From positions 1 to 42,886 of the forward strand of contig CAJURK010000024.1 of the NCBI GenBank assembly GCA_910588745.1: a stretch of 42,886 bases of DNA, given 5' to 3'. The stretch is from an uncultured Dorea sp. (GTDB lineage: Bacteria; Bacillota; Clostridia; Lachnospirales; Lachnospiraceae). Position 1 is the stretch's first letter. Each line of letters starts with the position of its first letter. The notes below the pieces were generated by a model. It did not search any database and was not told the DNA's origin. It worked only from the letters and a program-made list of their open reading frames with translations. Shown here one piece after another: positions 8,106 through 15,789 of this stretch. The translations under genes and the position numbers were made by a program.

Positions 8106-8751
8106 CGACCTCTTTCCCCTTTCTGGAGTAATTTTCAACCAGCGTCGTCTGAATATCATTCTCATACAGCCGCATTTCCACTTCCATCGGCGTCGGATCT
8201 ACCGAAAACCGTTTTCGTCCGAAATGATTAAAGAATACCAGAATACCGATAACAATACCGATACTGTAAGTAACCTCCAGAAGCGTAAATCCATCCGATG
8301 CTTTCCCCATAAGCAGCTCGTAAATCTGGTCGAATAATTTGCTGGTATCCACATCATTATTAAATGCCATAATAGAAAATGCAGATCCTGCAAATGAGAT
8401 CAATACGACGCACGCTACTTTCAGCCAGTGGACAAATTGTCCTGCCGTCTGCTGATTTTCATAAGTTACAATGATATCCTGCGCCCCCAGATTCTGTATG
8501 CTCATTCCAGGATATTGTTCATGAATGCATTCAATAAGTTTCAGCACGGACACCACGGTTCTGCTGTTATTATGCTGGGAATGTTTTCCTGGTTGTTCCG
8601 CAAATTTTAGAACCTTTGTGGTTTTAAGCTTAGGCACCACCACCGGATTTGAACATTCCATCTGAACCAGATCGCCCAGTGTAACGTTCGGCCTGGTTAC
8701 CTCCACACAGGAATCTGCTTTCAGGTATATCGTCTCGTTTACCACTGCCAT
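8065..8751 (-). CDS. spoVAA: Stage V sporulation protein AA
   Basis: A 228-residue protein with the SpoVAA layout: a soluble N-terminal part of about 110 residues beginning with VNETIYLKADSCVEV and VTLGDLVQMEC, followed by two membrane segments (near 112-132 and 158-178) and a polar C-terminus. In Bacillus it is a membrane-anchored component of the dipicolinate uptake machinery. The start overlaps the preceding 54-residue gene by 13 bp, and the run of G just upstream gives a ribosome site. Assignment rests on these motifs plus its place between sigF and spoVAB. Confidence 0.88.
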   Translation of the reverse strand: MAVVNETIYLKADSCVEVTRPNVTLGDLVQMECSNPVVVPKLKTTKVLKFAEQPGKHSQHNNSRTVVSVLKLIECIHEQYPGMSIQNLGAQDIIVTYENQQTAGQFVHWLKVACVVLISFAGSAFSIMAFNNDVDTSKLFDQIYELLMGKASDGFTLLEVTYSIGIVIGILVFFNHFGRKRFSVDPTPMEVEMRLYENDIQTTLVENYSRKGKEVDVGTTNVVSSHRN

Positions 8752-8903
8752 ACGGCATCCCCCCCTGATATGAAGATCAGGGTTCCTTCGCTGATCTGTG
8801 TTCCTCCCTTTACATCATGAAAATAGTACACCATACCAATAATCACAGCAATTGTCACCACAAATATCAGACAGGCTCTGAGCCTTTTCCTGGTTTCCTC
8901 CAT
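8739..8903 (-). CDS. Small single-pass membrane protein between sigF and spoVAA
   Basis: A 54-residue protein, start at 8903 chosen because AAGGAGGAGG lies upstream; a longer frame from 8999 has no ribosome site. Residues 1-10 are basic (EETRKRLR), 11-31 form one membrane segment, and the rest ends in GGTQISEGTLIFISGGD. It starts 111 nt after sigF and overlaps spoVAA by 13 bp, so it is clearly part of the operon. No function is known to me; the position implies a role during sporulation, perhaps in the forespore. Confidence 0.7.
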   Translation of the reverse strand: MEETRKRLRACLIFVVTIAVIIGMVYYFHDVKGGTQISEGTLIFISGGDAVWQW

Positions 8904-9014
8904 GAACGCCTCCTCCTTTCTTTCTGGTGTTCTGCTATGCTTAGTATGGTTTTTATCCGCAAAAATATACAAAAAAATTACGAACAAATACAAAGCCAAA
9001 AATATCTTATACCG

Positions 9015-9728
9015 TTATATTGATTCCCGCATTCGTTTTAAAATCCGCTTTTCTGTTCTGGATACCTGCACCTGCGAGATCCCCATCATTTTTCCTACTT
9101 CCGCCTGGGTTTTGTTTCCAAAATATCTTAAATAGATGAGCTGTCTTTCCTCCCTTTCCAAACGTTTCAGTAATTCTCCGAGAAGCATATGATTTAATAC
9201 CTGCTCCTCTCTTTCTTCTTTTTCTTCCAGCTTGTCCATAAGCTGAATCTCATGGCCGTCCTTTTGATAAATTGTTTTATGCAGGGACTCTACTTCCGAA
9301 TTTGCCTCAAGCGCCGCCGCCAGCTCTTCTTTATCAACGGAAAGTTCCTGCGCAATTTCTCCAAGAGTCGGCTCCCTGCCCCATTTTCTCCTTAACTCTT
9401 CCTGACATCCAAAGGCTTTATGCGCCAGCTCCTTCAACGAACGGCTTACCTTAATCATACCGTCGTCCCTCAAAAACCGTTTGATTTCCCCGGAAATCAT
9501 AGGTACGGCATAAGTGCTAAATTTCACATCATAACTCAAATCAAATTTATCGATTGCTTTTAAAAGCCCGATACTTCCAATTTGAAACAAATCCTCCGCC
9601 TCTGCCCCTCTGTTGTAGAAACGTTTCACAATACACCAAACCAGCCCAATATTTTCTTCTACAAGCTGGGCCTTCGCGCTCTCGTCCCCTTCGTGAGATT
9701 TTCGGATCAGAGCGATTGTGTGGTCCAT
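9015..9728 (-). CDS. sigF: RNA polymerase sigma factor SigF (forespore)
   Basis: A 237-residue sigma-70 family factor, the first forespore-specific sigma factor in endospore formers. Region 2 shows the core-binding and -10 recognition stretch (AEDLFQIGSIGLLKAIDKFD, KFSTYAVPMISGEIKRFLRDDG), region 3 follows, and region 4 has the helix-turn-helix TQAEVGKMMGISQVQVSRTEKR. Length matches the family. The gene overlaps the end of spoIIAB by 22 bp and follows spoIIAA-spoIIAB in the conserved order, so the anti-sigma partner and its antagonist are co-produced. Confidence 0.97.
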   Translation of the reverse strand: MDHTIALIRKSHEGDESAKAQLVEENIGLVWCIVKRFYNRGAEAEDLFQIGSIGLLKAIDKFDLSYDVKFSTYAVPMISGEIKRFLRDDGMIKVSRSLKELAHKAFGCQEELRRKWGREPTLGEIAQELSVDKEELAAALEANSEVESLHKTIYQKDGHEIQLMDKLEEKEEREEQVLNHMLLGELLKRLEREERQLIYLRYFGNKTQAEVGKMMGISQVQVSRTEKRILKRMRESI

Positions 9729-10177
9729 AATTCCCTGCCCCTTCCGACAACTTTTTTCATCCGAACCGTCGTCCCTTTACCCGGCTCGGACTCCACCGTG
9801 ACCTCGTCCATGAAGGCTTCCATAAAAGAAAATCCCATACCGGATCTCTCTAATTCCGGCTTCGTTGTAAATAGAGGCTCCATCGCCTGCTTCACATCCG
9901 GAATCCCCACCCCTCTGTCTGAAATCTCCAGCCGCAGAGTTTTTCCTTCAATTCCTGCAAATATCTGTATTTTATTTACATGATTTTCATAGCCGTGAAT
10001 AATCGCGTTTGTAACCGCTTCAGAAACCGCCGTCTTCACATCCGACACTTCCTCCAGGGTCGGATTTAACTGCGTCATAAATGACGCCACGGTCACTCTT
10101 GCAAATGCCTCGTTAGCGGAGCGGCTGTCAAATTCCAGCTTCATTTCATTTGTCATTCCGTTTACAATCTCTCTCAT
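9707..10177 (-). CDS. spoIIAB: Anti-sigma F factor / serine kinase SpoIIAB
   Basis: A GHKL-fold protein kinase that holds SigF inactive and phosphorylates SpoIIAA. The N box (SEAVTNAIIHGY), the G1 box (DRGVGIPD) and the lid plus G2 box (FTTKPELERSGMGFSFME) are all present. I take the start at 10177 because AGGAGG lies 9 nt before it and the gap after spoIIAA is 4 nt. An internal Met 7 codons later (MTNEMKLEF) corresponds to the usual N-terminus of the Bacillus protein, so the true start could be there. Length 156 residues is close to the family norm. Confidence 0.95.
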   Translation of the reverse strand: MREIVNGMTNEMKLEFDSRSANEAFARVTVASFMTQLNPTLEEVSDVKTAVSEAVTNAIIHGYENHVNKIQIFAGIEGKTLRLEISDRGVGIPDVKQAMEPLFTTKPELERSGMGFSFMEAFMDEVTVESEPGKGTTVRMKKVVGRGRELWTTQSL

Positions 10178-10181
10178 TCTG

Positions 10182-10490
10182 TTAATCCTCCTCATATATC
10201 TGCATAATTTTTGTCGCTCCGGACATCTTCAGTATCTTTTTCATCCGGTCGTTCGCATGAGCCGCCCAGACTTCTCCGCCAAACATACATACTTTCTTAT
10301 AACGTCCCATAATTACTCCGATTCCCGAACTATCACAAAATTCCGTATTGGCAAAATCGAAGATCACATAACGGATATGTCCTCTTTCAATCAAACGATC
10401 CGCTTCCTTTTTGATTTCTTCCGAACTGTGGTGATCCAGGTCTGCCGGCAAGTATATTGTCAGACAGTTTTCCTGTACTTCATATTTCAT
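10182..10490 (-). CDS. spoIIAA: Anti-anti-sigma factor SpoIIAA
   Basis: A 102-residue STAS-domain protein. The phosphorylation site lies in CDSSGIGV, with Ser55 the residue equivalent to Ser58 of the Bacillus protein. When dephosphorylated by SpoIIE in the forespore it binds SpoIIAB and frees SigF. It is the first gene of the operon; upstream is a terminator for the TPR gene (10535-10563), so the spoIIA promoter must lie in about 40 bp between. I could not identify a clear SigH-type promoter there. Confidence 0.95.
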   Translation of the reverse strand: MKYEVQENCLTIYLPADLDHHSSEEIKKEADRLIERGHIRYVIFDFANTEFCDSSGIGVIMGRYKKVCMFGGEVWAAHANDRMKKILKMSGATKIMQIYEED

Positions 10491-10534
10491 ATTATCGTCC
10501 CCTTTTCTTTATATTTCCCCTGCCTTTGCGGCAC

Positions 10535-10563
10535 AATAAAAGGATATGCGTCTAAGCATACCC
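10535..10563 (-). terminator. Terminator of the folC-TPR transcript
   Basis: On the minus strand GGGTATGC pairs with GCATATCC (one wobble) and is followed by TTTTATT. It separates the folC/TPR run from the spoIIA operon. Confidence 0.65.
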
Positions 10564-10621
10564 TTGTCTTTTGTATCTTTTTCTATTCTAAGTTTCAGCT
10601 TGCGCTGCCGCGCAGAAATTT

Positions 10622-11956
10622 TTACCCTGGCTGCTCCCCGCCTTCTTCCTCCTCGCTTGGTTCCGAAGTATCTACATTCGGGTAATCTTTTTCTACTTTG
10701 TCCCTCCATATCTTCGCATTATCCGTGTCGCCGCTTGCCTCATATGCCTTAGACAGCAGAAACATTGCCTCGCCGTTATCATATCCTTCATCCATCTGCA
10801 TTAGTATCGTCAAATTATTAACCGCGTCGGTATAATTCGCAACGCTGAAATTTTCCTTGGCAGTATAATAAATAGTTTCTCCATACCGGGTAAACAATGT
10901 ATCCCTCATTTCATCGTAACGCCCCCGGCCTATGGTTCCTAACGCTTCCGGATTTACTTTCAAGAGCTGCTCTACCATGGCCGCGTCCCCAATATCAAAA
11001 TTTAGGAAATGGGAATACATGTCCATTACAATCTCATAGCTATCCTTTGTGGACGCCGCTGTCTGCTGCGCGCTCTCCGTCTCCTCGCTGGTAGCCCGGA
11101 AGCTTTCCAATTCCGTCTTGAGAGCCGCTATTTGCGCCTCCTCCTCGGCAATCTTGTCACTGAATGCCACAACCTGCTTGTTGGTTTTTTCCGAAGTAGA
11201 CTTATTCGCCGCTGGCATGATCAAAAACCGCATAAATGCAATTCCCACAGCCAATCCGATCAGAATATTGATAATCGTCATCCTGCCGGTATTCTCCTTC
11301 ATAACCGCAGACGCAGGCTGGATAATCGTCTCATTTCCTATACTGTATGTAACGGTCTGCGGCTTTTTTCTTGGCTTGTCATTCTTCTCGCCGCTTTCCT
11401 GTCTCCGACGGCGGCTCTGGGTCAGCTCATGCACATAGCGAAGCGTCAGCTCGTTCGTAGTATCTAATTTGTTTGCCTCCTTCAGCGCCTGCCTGGCCAG
11501 GCTGTACTGCTCTGTATGCAAATAAAGCAGCGCCAGAAGCTGATATGCCCTTAAAAAATTCGGACACGAACTTACCACCTGCTTTAACTGAATAATTGCC
11601 AGATCCTCGCCGCCCTGCCCGCAATATGTCAGGCTCTGATTATATTTGCGGATTGCCTGGTTAATCATATCCAAATCAGCCGGACTTTCCTGTATCTTCT
11701 GTATATAGTAGCCGGCAATATTATCCCGGGAGTTAATATTCTTACTTAGTATCCACTCTACCAGAGCCTCCCCTACCTCTCCCCGGCCATAATAGACCAG
11801 GCCAAGAAGATTTCTTGCAGCAATATTTTCACTATTAAACTGAAGGCTCTTCTTTAAAGACGTAATCGCGCCTGTCATATCGCGGATTTTCGCCTTCTTG
11901 AGCCCGTCGTTATACCAGTAATTGGACTGGTAGACCAGTTTTTGCGTATATTCCAT
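10622..11956 (-). CDS. Membrane-anchored tetratricopeptide-repeat protein
   Basis: A 444-residue protein in four parts. Residues 1-175 contain several TPR units (for example AITSLKKSLQFNSENIAARNLLG), a linker of about 40 charged residues follows, then one membrane segment near 224-246, a coiled coil near 255-300, and further TPR-like units near 345-425. The C-terminus is highly acidic. TPR proteins act as protein-interaction scaffolds; the partner is unknown. The membrane segment splits it into two soluble halves on opposite sides of the membrane, the N-terminal half most likely cytoplasmic (no signal peptide). Follows the 45-residue gene after 57 bp. Confidence 0.75.
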   Translation of the reverse strand: MEYTQKLVYQSNYWYNDGLKKAKIRDMTGAITSLKKSLQFNSENIAARNLLGLVYYGRGEVGEALVEWILSKNINSRDNIAGYYIQKIQESPADLDMINQAIRKYNQSLTYCGQGGEDLAIIQLKQVVSSCPNFLRAYQLLALLYLHTEQYSLARQALKEANKLDTTNELTLRYVHELTQSRRRRQESGEKNDKPRKKPQTVTYSIGNETIIQPASAVMKENTGRMTIINILIGLAVGIAFMRFLIMPAANKSTSEKTNKQVVAFSDKIAEEEAQIAALKTELESFRATSEETESAQQTAASTKDSYEIVMDMYSHFLNFDIGDAAMVEQLLKVNPEALGTIGRGRYDEMRDTLFTRYGETIYYTAKENFSVANYTDAVNNLTILMQMDEGYDNGEAMFLLSKAYEASGDTDNAKIWRDKVEKDYPNVDTSEPSEEEEGGEQPG

Positions 11957-12013
11957 ATAATCTCCGTAATCCTTCTTGTTCCTGTCCGCCCCTCCGGGCG
12001 CTCCCTTTTGCTT

Positions 12014-12151
12014 CTACTTGTTCGTCTTCTCAATAACCTCTCTTAACAAATCCGTCATATCAGCAAGGTCTTCCTGGTAAACCGCCTCTTCGATGTCCTC
12101 TACCTCCAGACATGGCTGAAATCTCTTTAATTCCTCTTCAAAATTCAGCAT
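12014..12151 (-). CDS. Small acidic protein of 45 residues downstream of folC
   Basis: A very acidic 45-residue protein with several Glu/Asp-rich helices and one Cys. The ATG at 12151 overlaps the last codons of folC by 7 bp and has AAGGAGG 6 nt upstream, a strong sign that it is translated. A longer in-frame reading inside folC (to 12271) is an overlap and not supported. No function is recognised. Coupled to folC, it may be a conserved small protein of this operon. Confidence 0.65.
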   Translation of the reverse strand: MLNFEEELKRFQPCLEVEDIEEAVYQEDLADMTDLLREVIEKTNK

Positions 12152-13506
12152 CTTCCGCCTCCTTCCCGTCCGCAGCCGCGGACTTGTTTCTTCACCATAC
12201 CGGCCAGGTACAAAGAACCCAGACAATATACCTTCCCCAGATCCTCTTTGGCAGCTATCGCCGCCTCCCACGCCTGGCAGAATTCTTCTTTTTCCAATAC
12301 CGGCTGTTTCGTATAGCTTTGGAAAATCCGAGCCAATTCCTCCGCCGGGACTTTTCTCTCATCTTCCACTTCCGTAACCACGTAAGCCTTCGCCTGAATC
12401 CTCCTGCAAAGCTCCGCTATCATGGTTTCGTATTCCTTATCACGAACTGCGGAAAAAAGAATTACCGGCAGCGCTTCCTGCCTTTTTCTCCCTTCCAAAC
12501 ATCCTCTTTCCTCTTCGTTCAGCGCCAGCACGCTGTCGCAAAACGCCGTTATCGCTCCTGGATTGTGGGCGCCGTCCAGATATACTCCAGGAAGAACCTC
12601 TTCCATCCTTCCCCCCCAGGAAACCCCGGCAAGAGCCCTACGCCATCTTTCATACCTCGCTTTGTCCGCAGGCATATCTGTAATCTGCTCCATAGCGGCA
12701 ATGGCAACGGACGCATTCACCGCCTGATAAATTCCACAGTTTGAAAGCTCCCAGACGATATTATCATCATACGCATTTACCCTGGAAAATGCAATATGTT
12801 TATTTGATATTTCCCGTATTTCGAACGCATGATTCGTGATTTCTCTACACCTGCCGCCCTTCATCTCCACATGCTTTTTTAGGACGTTAGAAGCCTCTAT
12901 GTTTGTTCCGTCAAAAACCAGCGGAACGCCCGCTTTGATAATCCCCGCTTTTTCTGCCGCTATTGCGGAAACTGTATTTCCAAGGTACTGCGTGTGGTCA
13001 AGACTAATCGAGGTAATTACAGTCAAAACAGGACTTTCAACCGCATTCGTTGCATCCAGCCTCCCGCCAAGCCCCGTCTCCAAAATGATATAATCCGGCT
13101 TACTTTTCTGAAATACAACCATACCCATCCCGAAAAGAAACTCAAAATAGGAGGGATGGGCGAAACCTGCTCCGCCCATCTCATCTACTGTATCCTTTAC
13201 TCTGCAAAACGCCTCTAAAAAAGTACCGTCGTCCACTGGTTCAGTATTCACGCAAATACGCTCGTTGATCTTCACCAGATGCGGAGATGTGAAAACTCCA
13301 ACGCGTTTCCCCTCCGCCATCAGCATCGCCTGAAGATAAGCGCAGACAGAACCTTTTCCGTTCGTCCCCGCTACATGAATCACCTTCTGTCCCTTTTCAG
13401 GGTTTCCCAGCGCCCGAAGAAATTCTTTTGTATGTTCCAAAACATGTTTTTTGGCAAATTTAGGAATATTTTCTATATAATCTACCGCGTCCCTGTACGT
13501 CGTCAT
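12145..13506 (-). CDS. folC: Bifunctional folylpolyglutamate synthase / dihydrofolate synthase
   Basis: A 453-residue Mur-ligase-type enzyme that adds glutamate to dihydropteroate and to reduced folates with ATP. The P-loop GTNGKGS is at residues 47-53, followed by FTSPHLVKINERI (the family signature), and ILETGLGGRLDATN near 140. The C-terminal part has DGAHNPGA near 315. Length is typical. The start lies 2 bp before the end of the LTA-synthase-like gene, so the two are translationally adjacent. Confidence 0.96.
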   Translation of the reverse strand: MTTYRDAVDYIENIPKFAKKHVLEHTKEFLRALGNPEKGQKVIHVAGTNGKGSVCAYLQAMLMAEGKRVGVFTSPHLVKINERICVNTEPVDDGTFLEAFCRVKDTVDEMGGAGFAHPSYFEFLFGMGMVVFQKSKPDYIILETGLGGRLDATNAVESPVLTVITSISLDHTQYLGNTVSAIAAEKAGIIKAGVPLVFDGTNIEASNVLKKHVEMKGGRCREITNHAFEIREISNKHIAFSRVNAYDDNIVWELSNCGIYQAVNASVAIAAMEQITDMPADKARYERWRRALAGVSWGGRMEEVLPGVYLDGAHNPGAITAFCDSVLALNEEERGCLEGRKRQEALPVILFSAVRDKEYETMIAELCRRIQAKAYVVTEVEDERKVPAEELARIFQSYTKQPVLEKEEFCQAWEAAIAAKEDLGKVYCLGSLYLAGMVKKQVRGCGREGGGRC

Positions 13507-13508
13507 AC

Positions 13509-15728
13509 CTATTCTTCATCCTTTTTCGTAGTTTCCAGCCAGGATTTCCCCGGAATTCCCGACCCTGTTCCCGGCTGCTCTACTAATTTCCCATCCTCAT
13601 AAATATACTCGCTGGAGGTTCTAAAAATCGTATTGCTGGAACCTACCTGGCTGACGGTCAGCACATCGCCTTCATACAGCGTTGTTTCCGGAAGCTCGAT
13701 TCTTGTATTATTCAGGAAGCTGCTCTTTTGCTTTTCCCCATTGACGTAAACCTTGCTGCTTTTCGTAAAATTCTGGCCGTACAAACTATAGCCGTTTTCC
13801 AGATGAGTAATCAAGTCCGTTACCACTGCGTCTTTTACGCCCATCTGCATATGGCCTTTTGTAATCGGGGGCTTTCCATTGTATACATACTGGTTCCCAT
13901 ACAAGATATCATACTGCAAAAGCTCCAAGTCCGCCAGATAGTCTCTGGTCTCCCTGCGCTCCTGATGATAGTTGAACACGGTTCCCGCATGGATATCCAG
14001 CCGCTCGAATACATCCGCCATAATCTGGTAAGCCGGAATATTTCTGTCTTCCTTCTCAAGACCGATATTATCCCAAATTACGTAATTTGTATTATACAGA
14101 TAGCGGCTCTTCAAATCCTCCGCTTTGAGTCCCATGGTCGGCAGATGATCGCCATAAAATACGATTACTGCAGGCTCTCCCCGCTCTTCTATGGTTTCCA
14201 CCAGCTTCCCGGCAAAGGCGTCCATCTCATAGACCTGATTCACATAATATTCCCATTTATTTTTTGTACCCTCGTCCTTGATTCCTTCTACTCTTATCTT
14301 TGGATCTTCTATAATCTGCTGCTCCGGATAATCCCCGTGTCCCTGTACGCTGATTGCAAATACAAAGTCCTGCAGCTCCGTTGTATCCATGGCTTCTACT
14401 ATGCGGTCTATGAGAATCTCATCCTTGGCCCATCCGTTTTCTGTAGTCTGGAGTATATTCATAAACTCTTTGCTGGTAAAAGTATCAAATCCTGTATTGT
14501 TATAAACCCTTGCCCTGCTGTAGAAATTTCCTCCATTGTTGTGGAGTCCATGGGTGCCGTAACCCAAATCCGCAAGCGCCGTAGCCGCGCTCTCGGCTGT
14601 CCGCTCCTTTAAATATGTCTTAAACGGATACTCTCCCGGCCCAAAAAAGCGCATATTCATCCCCGTCAGCACCTCAAACTCTGTGTTTGCCGTCCCGGCG
14701 CCTACGGAAGGCACCTTAAAGTAGCCGGAAGAATAATTCTCATACATCTTTCTTAAATTCGGGCTTGCATCCTCGGAGGTGGTGAAAAATTCGGCCTCTG
14801 CCACGTCAAAATAAGACTCTAGCTGGACGAAGATAATATTGGGCAGTTCTTTCAAGTCCTCCCCGGCTTCGTTCTTCGTAATCTTACGATTGCCGCTGAT
14901 TTTTTCCATGGTTTCCTCGCTATAGCCGGCCGGTTCGTCAATTCCGGTATTAAAAAGGCTTGCCATAAAACAATAAGGCAGACCGTAATCCTCATAAGCA
15001 AACGCGATATTTCCAAAATAATTGGATATCACCCTCTGGTCTAACGCCGCCTGGGTCAGTCCAAGATAGGCCGCAAAACTGGCTGCGGTTCCAATCAGCG
15101 CCAGCCACCAGCGAACCTTTCCTTCGTACTGCCCTCCCCTGCGCCACATGGAAATGATCCAAACTACTGCAGCGGCAATCCCCACTGCCAAAAGCACAAG
15201 CTCCATAGGGTTAAAATAATTATTAATCAGCGACACCGCGTCCATGGCCACCTTCAAATCCTGCGCATTAAAAGGCGTCACTCTCTTTATCAGCATATAT
15301 CCGTTACAGATCCCCAGCACCAGCCACAGCACACTGATGATAATCCGCACAAACACTCTCCGTTTGAAAAAATACACGATGAAAAATGTGGCGAAAACCA
15401 TGAATGCATTGTAGAGGAACACCAGGGGCGAACCCACCATATAATCCCACGCCTGAAACAGCGAATGCCTGGAAATCGCCTCGATCACAAGGTTGATTAC
15501 ACATGCCAGCAGGGCATGGAACAACAGTGATAACCGGTTCATCCATACCCATACGGGCTTTAACTTTTTTGCAAACGCGCTGTTGCGGCGCTCTTCCAGA
15601 ATCCGGGTTCTCCGCTCCTTATGTTCTCGTCTCCATCTGATTATGTCTTCTTTTTTCAGATTTTTCAGTTTATGAACAGTTCCCTTTACGTCCGGCTTTC
15701 CCGGCAGCTTAAATTGAATCTTCTTCAT
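13509..15728 (-). CDS. LTA synthase family protein (membrane phosphoglycerol transferase-like sulfatase)
   Basis: A 739-residue membrane enzyme. The N-terminus is very basic (residues 1-60), then about five membrane segments to residue 210, then an extracellular sulfatase-fold domain. The first metal-binding motif (NIIFVQLESY) and the stretch SVGAGTANTEFEVLTGMN include the probable nucleophile Thr346. HGDYPEQ and FYGDHLP supply further metal-binding residues. Family members polymerise glycerol-phosphate lipoteichoic acid or decorate glycans with it. After the catalytic domain is a beta-rich extension of about 100 residues (about 640-715) that resembles an IPT/TIG-like fold. The exact polymer made is unknown. 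Confidence 0.85.
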   Translation of the reverse strand: MKKIQFKLPGKPDVKGTVHKLKNLKKEDIIRWRREHKERRTRILEERRNSAFAKKLKPVWVWMNRLSLLFHALLACVINLVIEAISRHSLFQAWDYMVGSPLVFLYNAFMVFATFFIVYFFKRRVFVRIIISVLWLVLGICNGYMLIKRVTPFNAQDLKVAMDAVSLINNYFNPMELVLLAVGIAAAVVWIISMWRRGGQYEGKVRWWLALIGTAASFAAYLGLTQAALDQRVISNYFGNIAFAYEDYGLPYCFMASLFNTGIDEPAGYSEETMEKISGNRKITKNEAGEDLKELPNIIFVQLESYFDVAEAEFFTTSEDASPNLRKMYENYSSGYFKVPSVGAGTANTEFEVLTGMNMRFFGPGEYPFKTYLKERTAESAATALADLGYGTHGLHNNGGNFYSRARVYNNTGFDTFTSKEFMNILQTTENGWAKDEILIDRIVEAMDTTELQDFVFAISVQGHGDYPEQQIIEDPKIRVEGIKDEGTKNKWEYYVNQVYEMDAFAGKLVETIEERGEPAVIVFYGDHLPTMGLKAEDLKSRYLYNTNYVIWDNIGLEKEDRNIPAYQIMADVFERLDIHAGTVFNYHQERRETRDYLADLELLQYDILYGNQYVYNGKPPITKGHMQMGVKDAVVTDLITHLENGYSLYGQNFTKSSKVYVNGEKQKSSFLNNTRIELPETTLYEGDVLTVSQVGSSNTIFRTSSEYIYEDGKLVEQPGTGSGIPGKSWLETTKKDEE

Positions 15729-15789
15729 AATATCCCCTTGACTGTAACCCCTGACTTATTAACTAGCTATTGACTCATAACAACAGTTC

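Noticed and set aside
8739..8999. The longer 86-residue version of the small membrane gene
   Set aside because: The first 32 codons lie in the sigF-spacer without a ribosome site, while the internal ATG at 8903 has AAGGAGG.
13728..14612. A 294-residue open frame on the plus strand opposite the LTA synthase gene
   Set aside because: It is antisense to a well-supported gene, has no ribosome site and no recognisable family.
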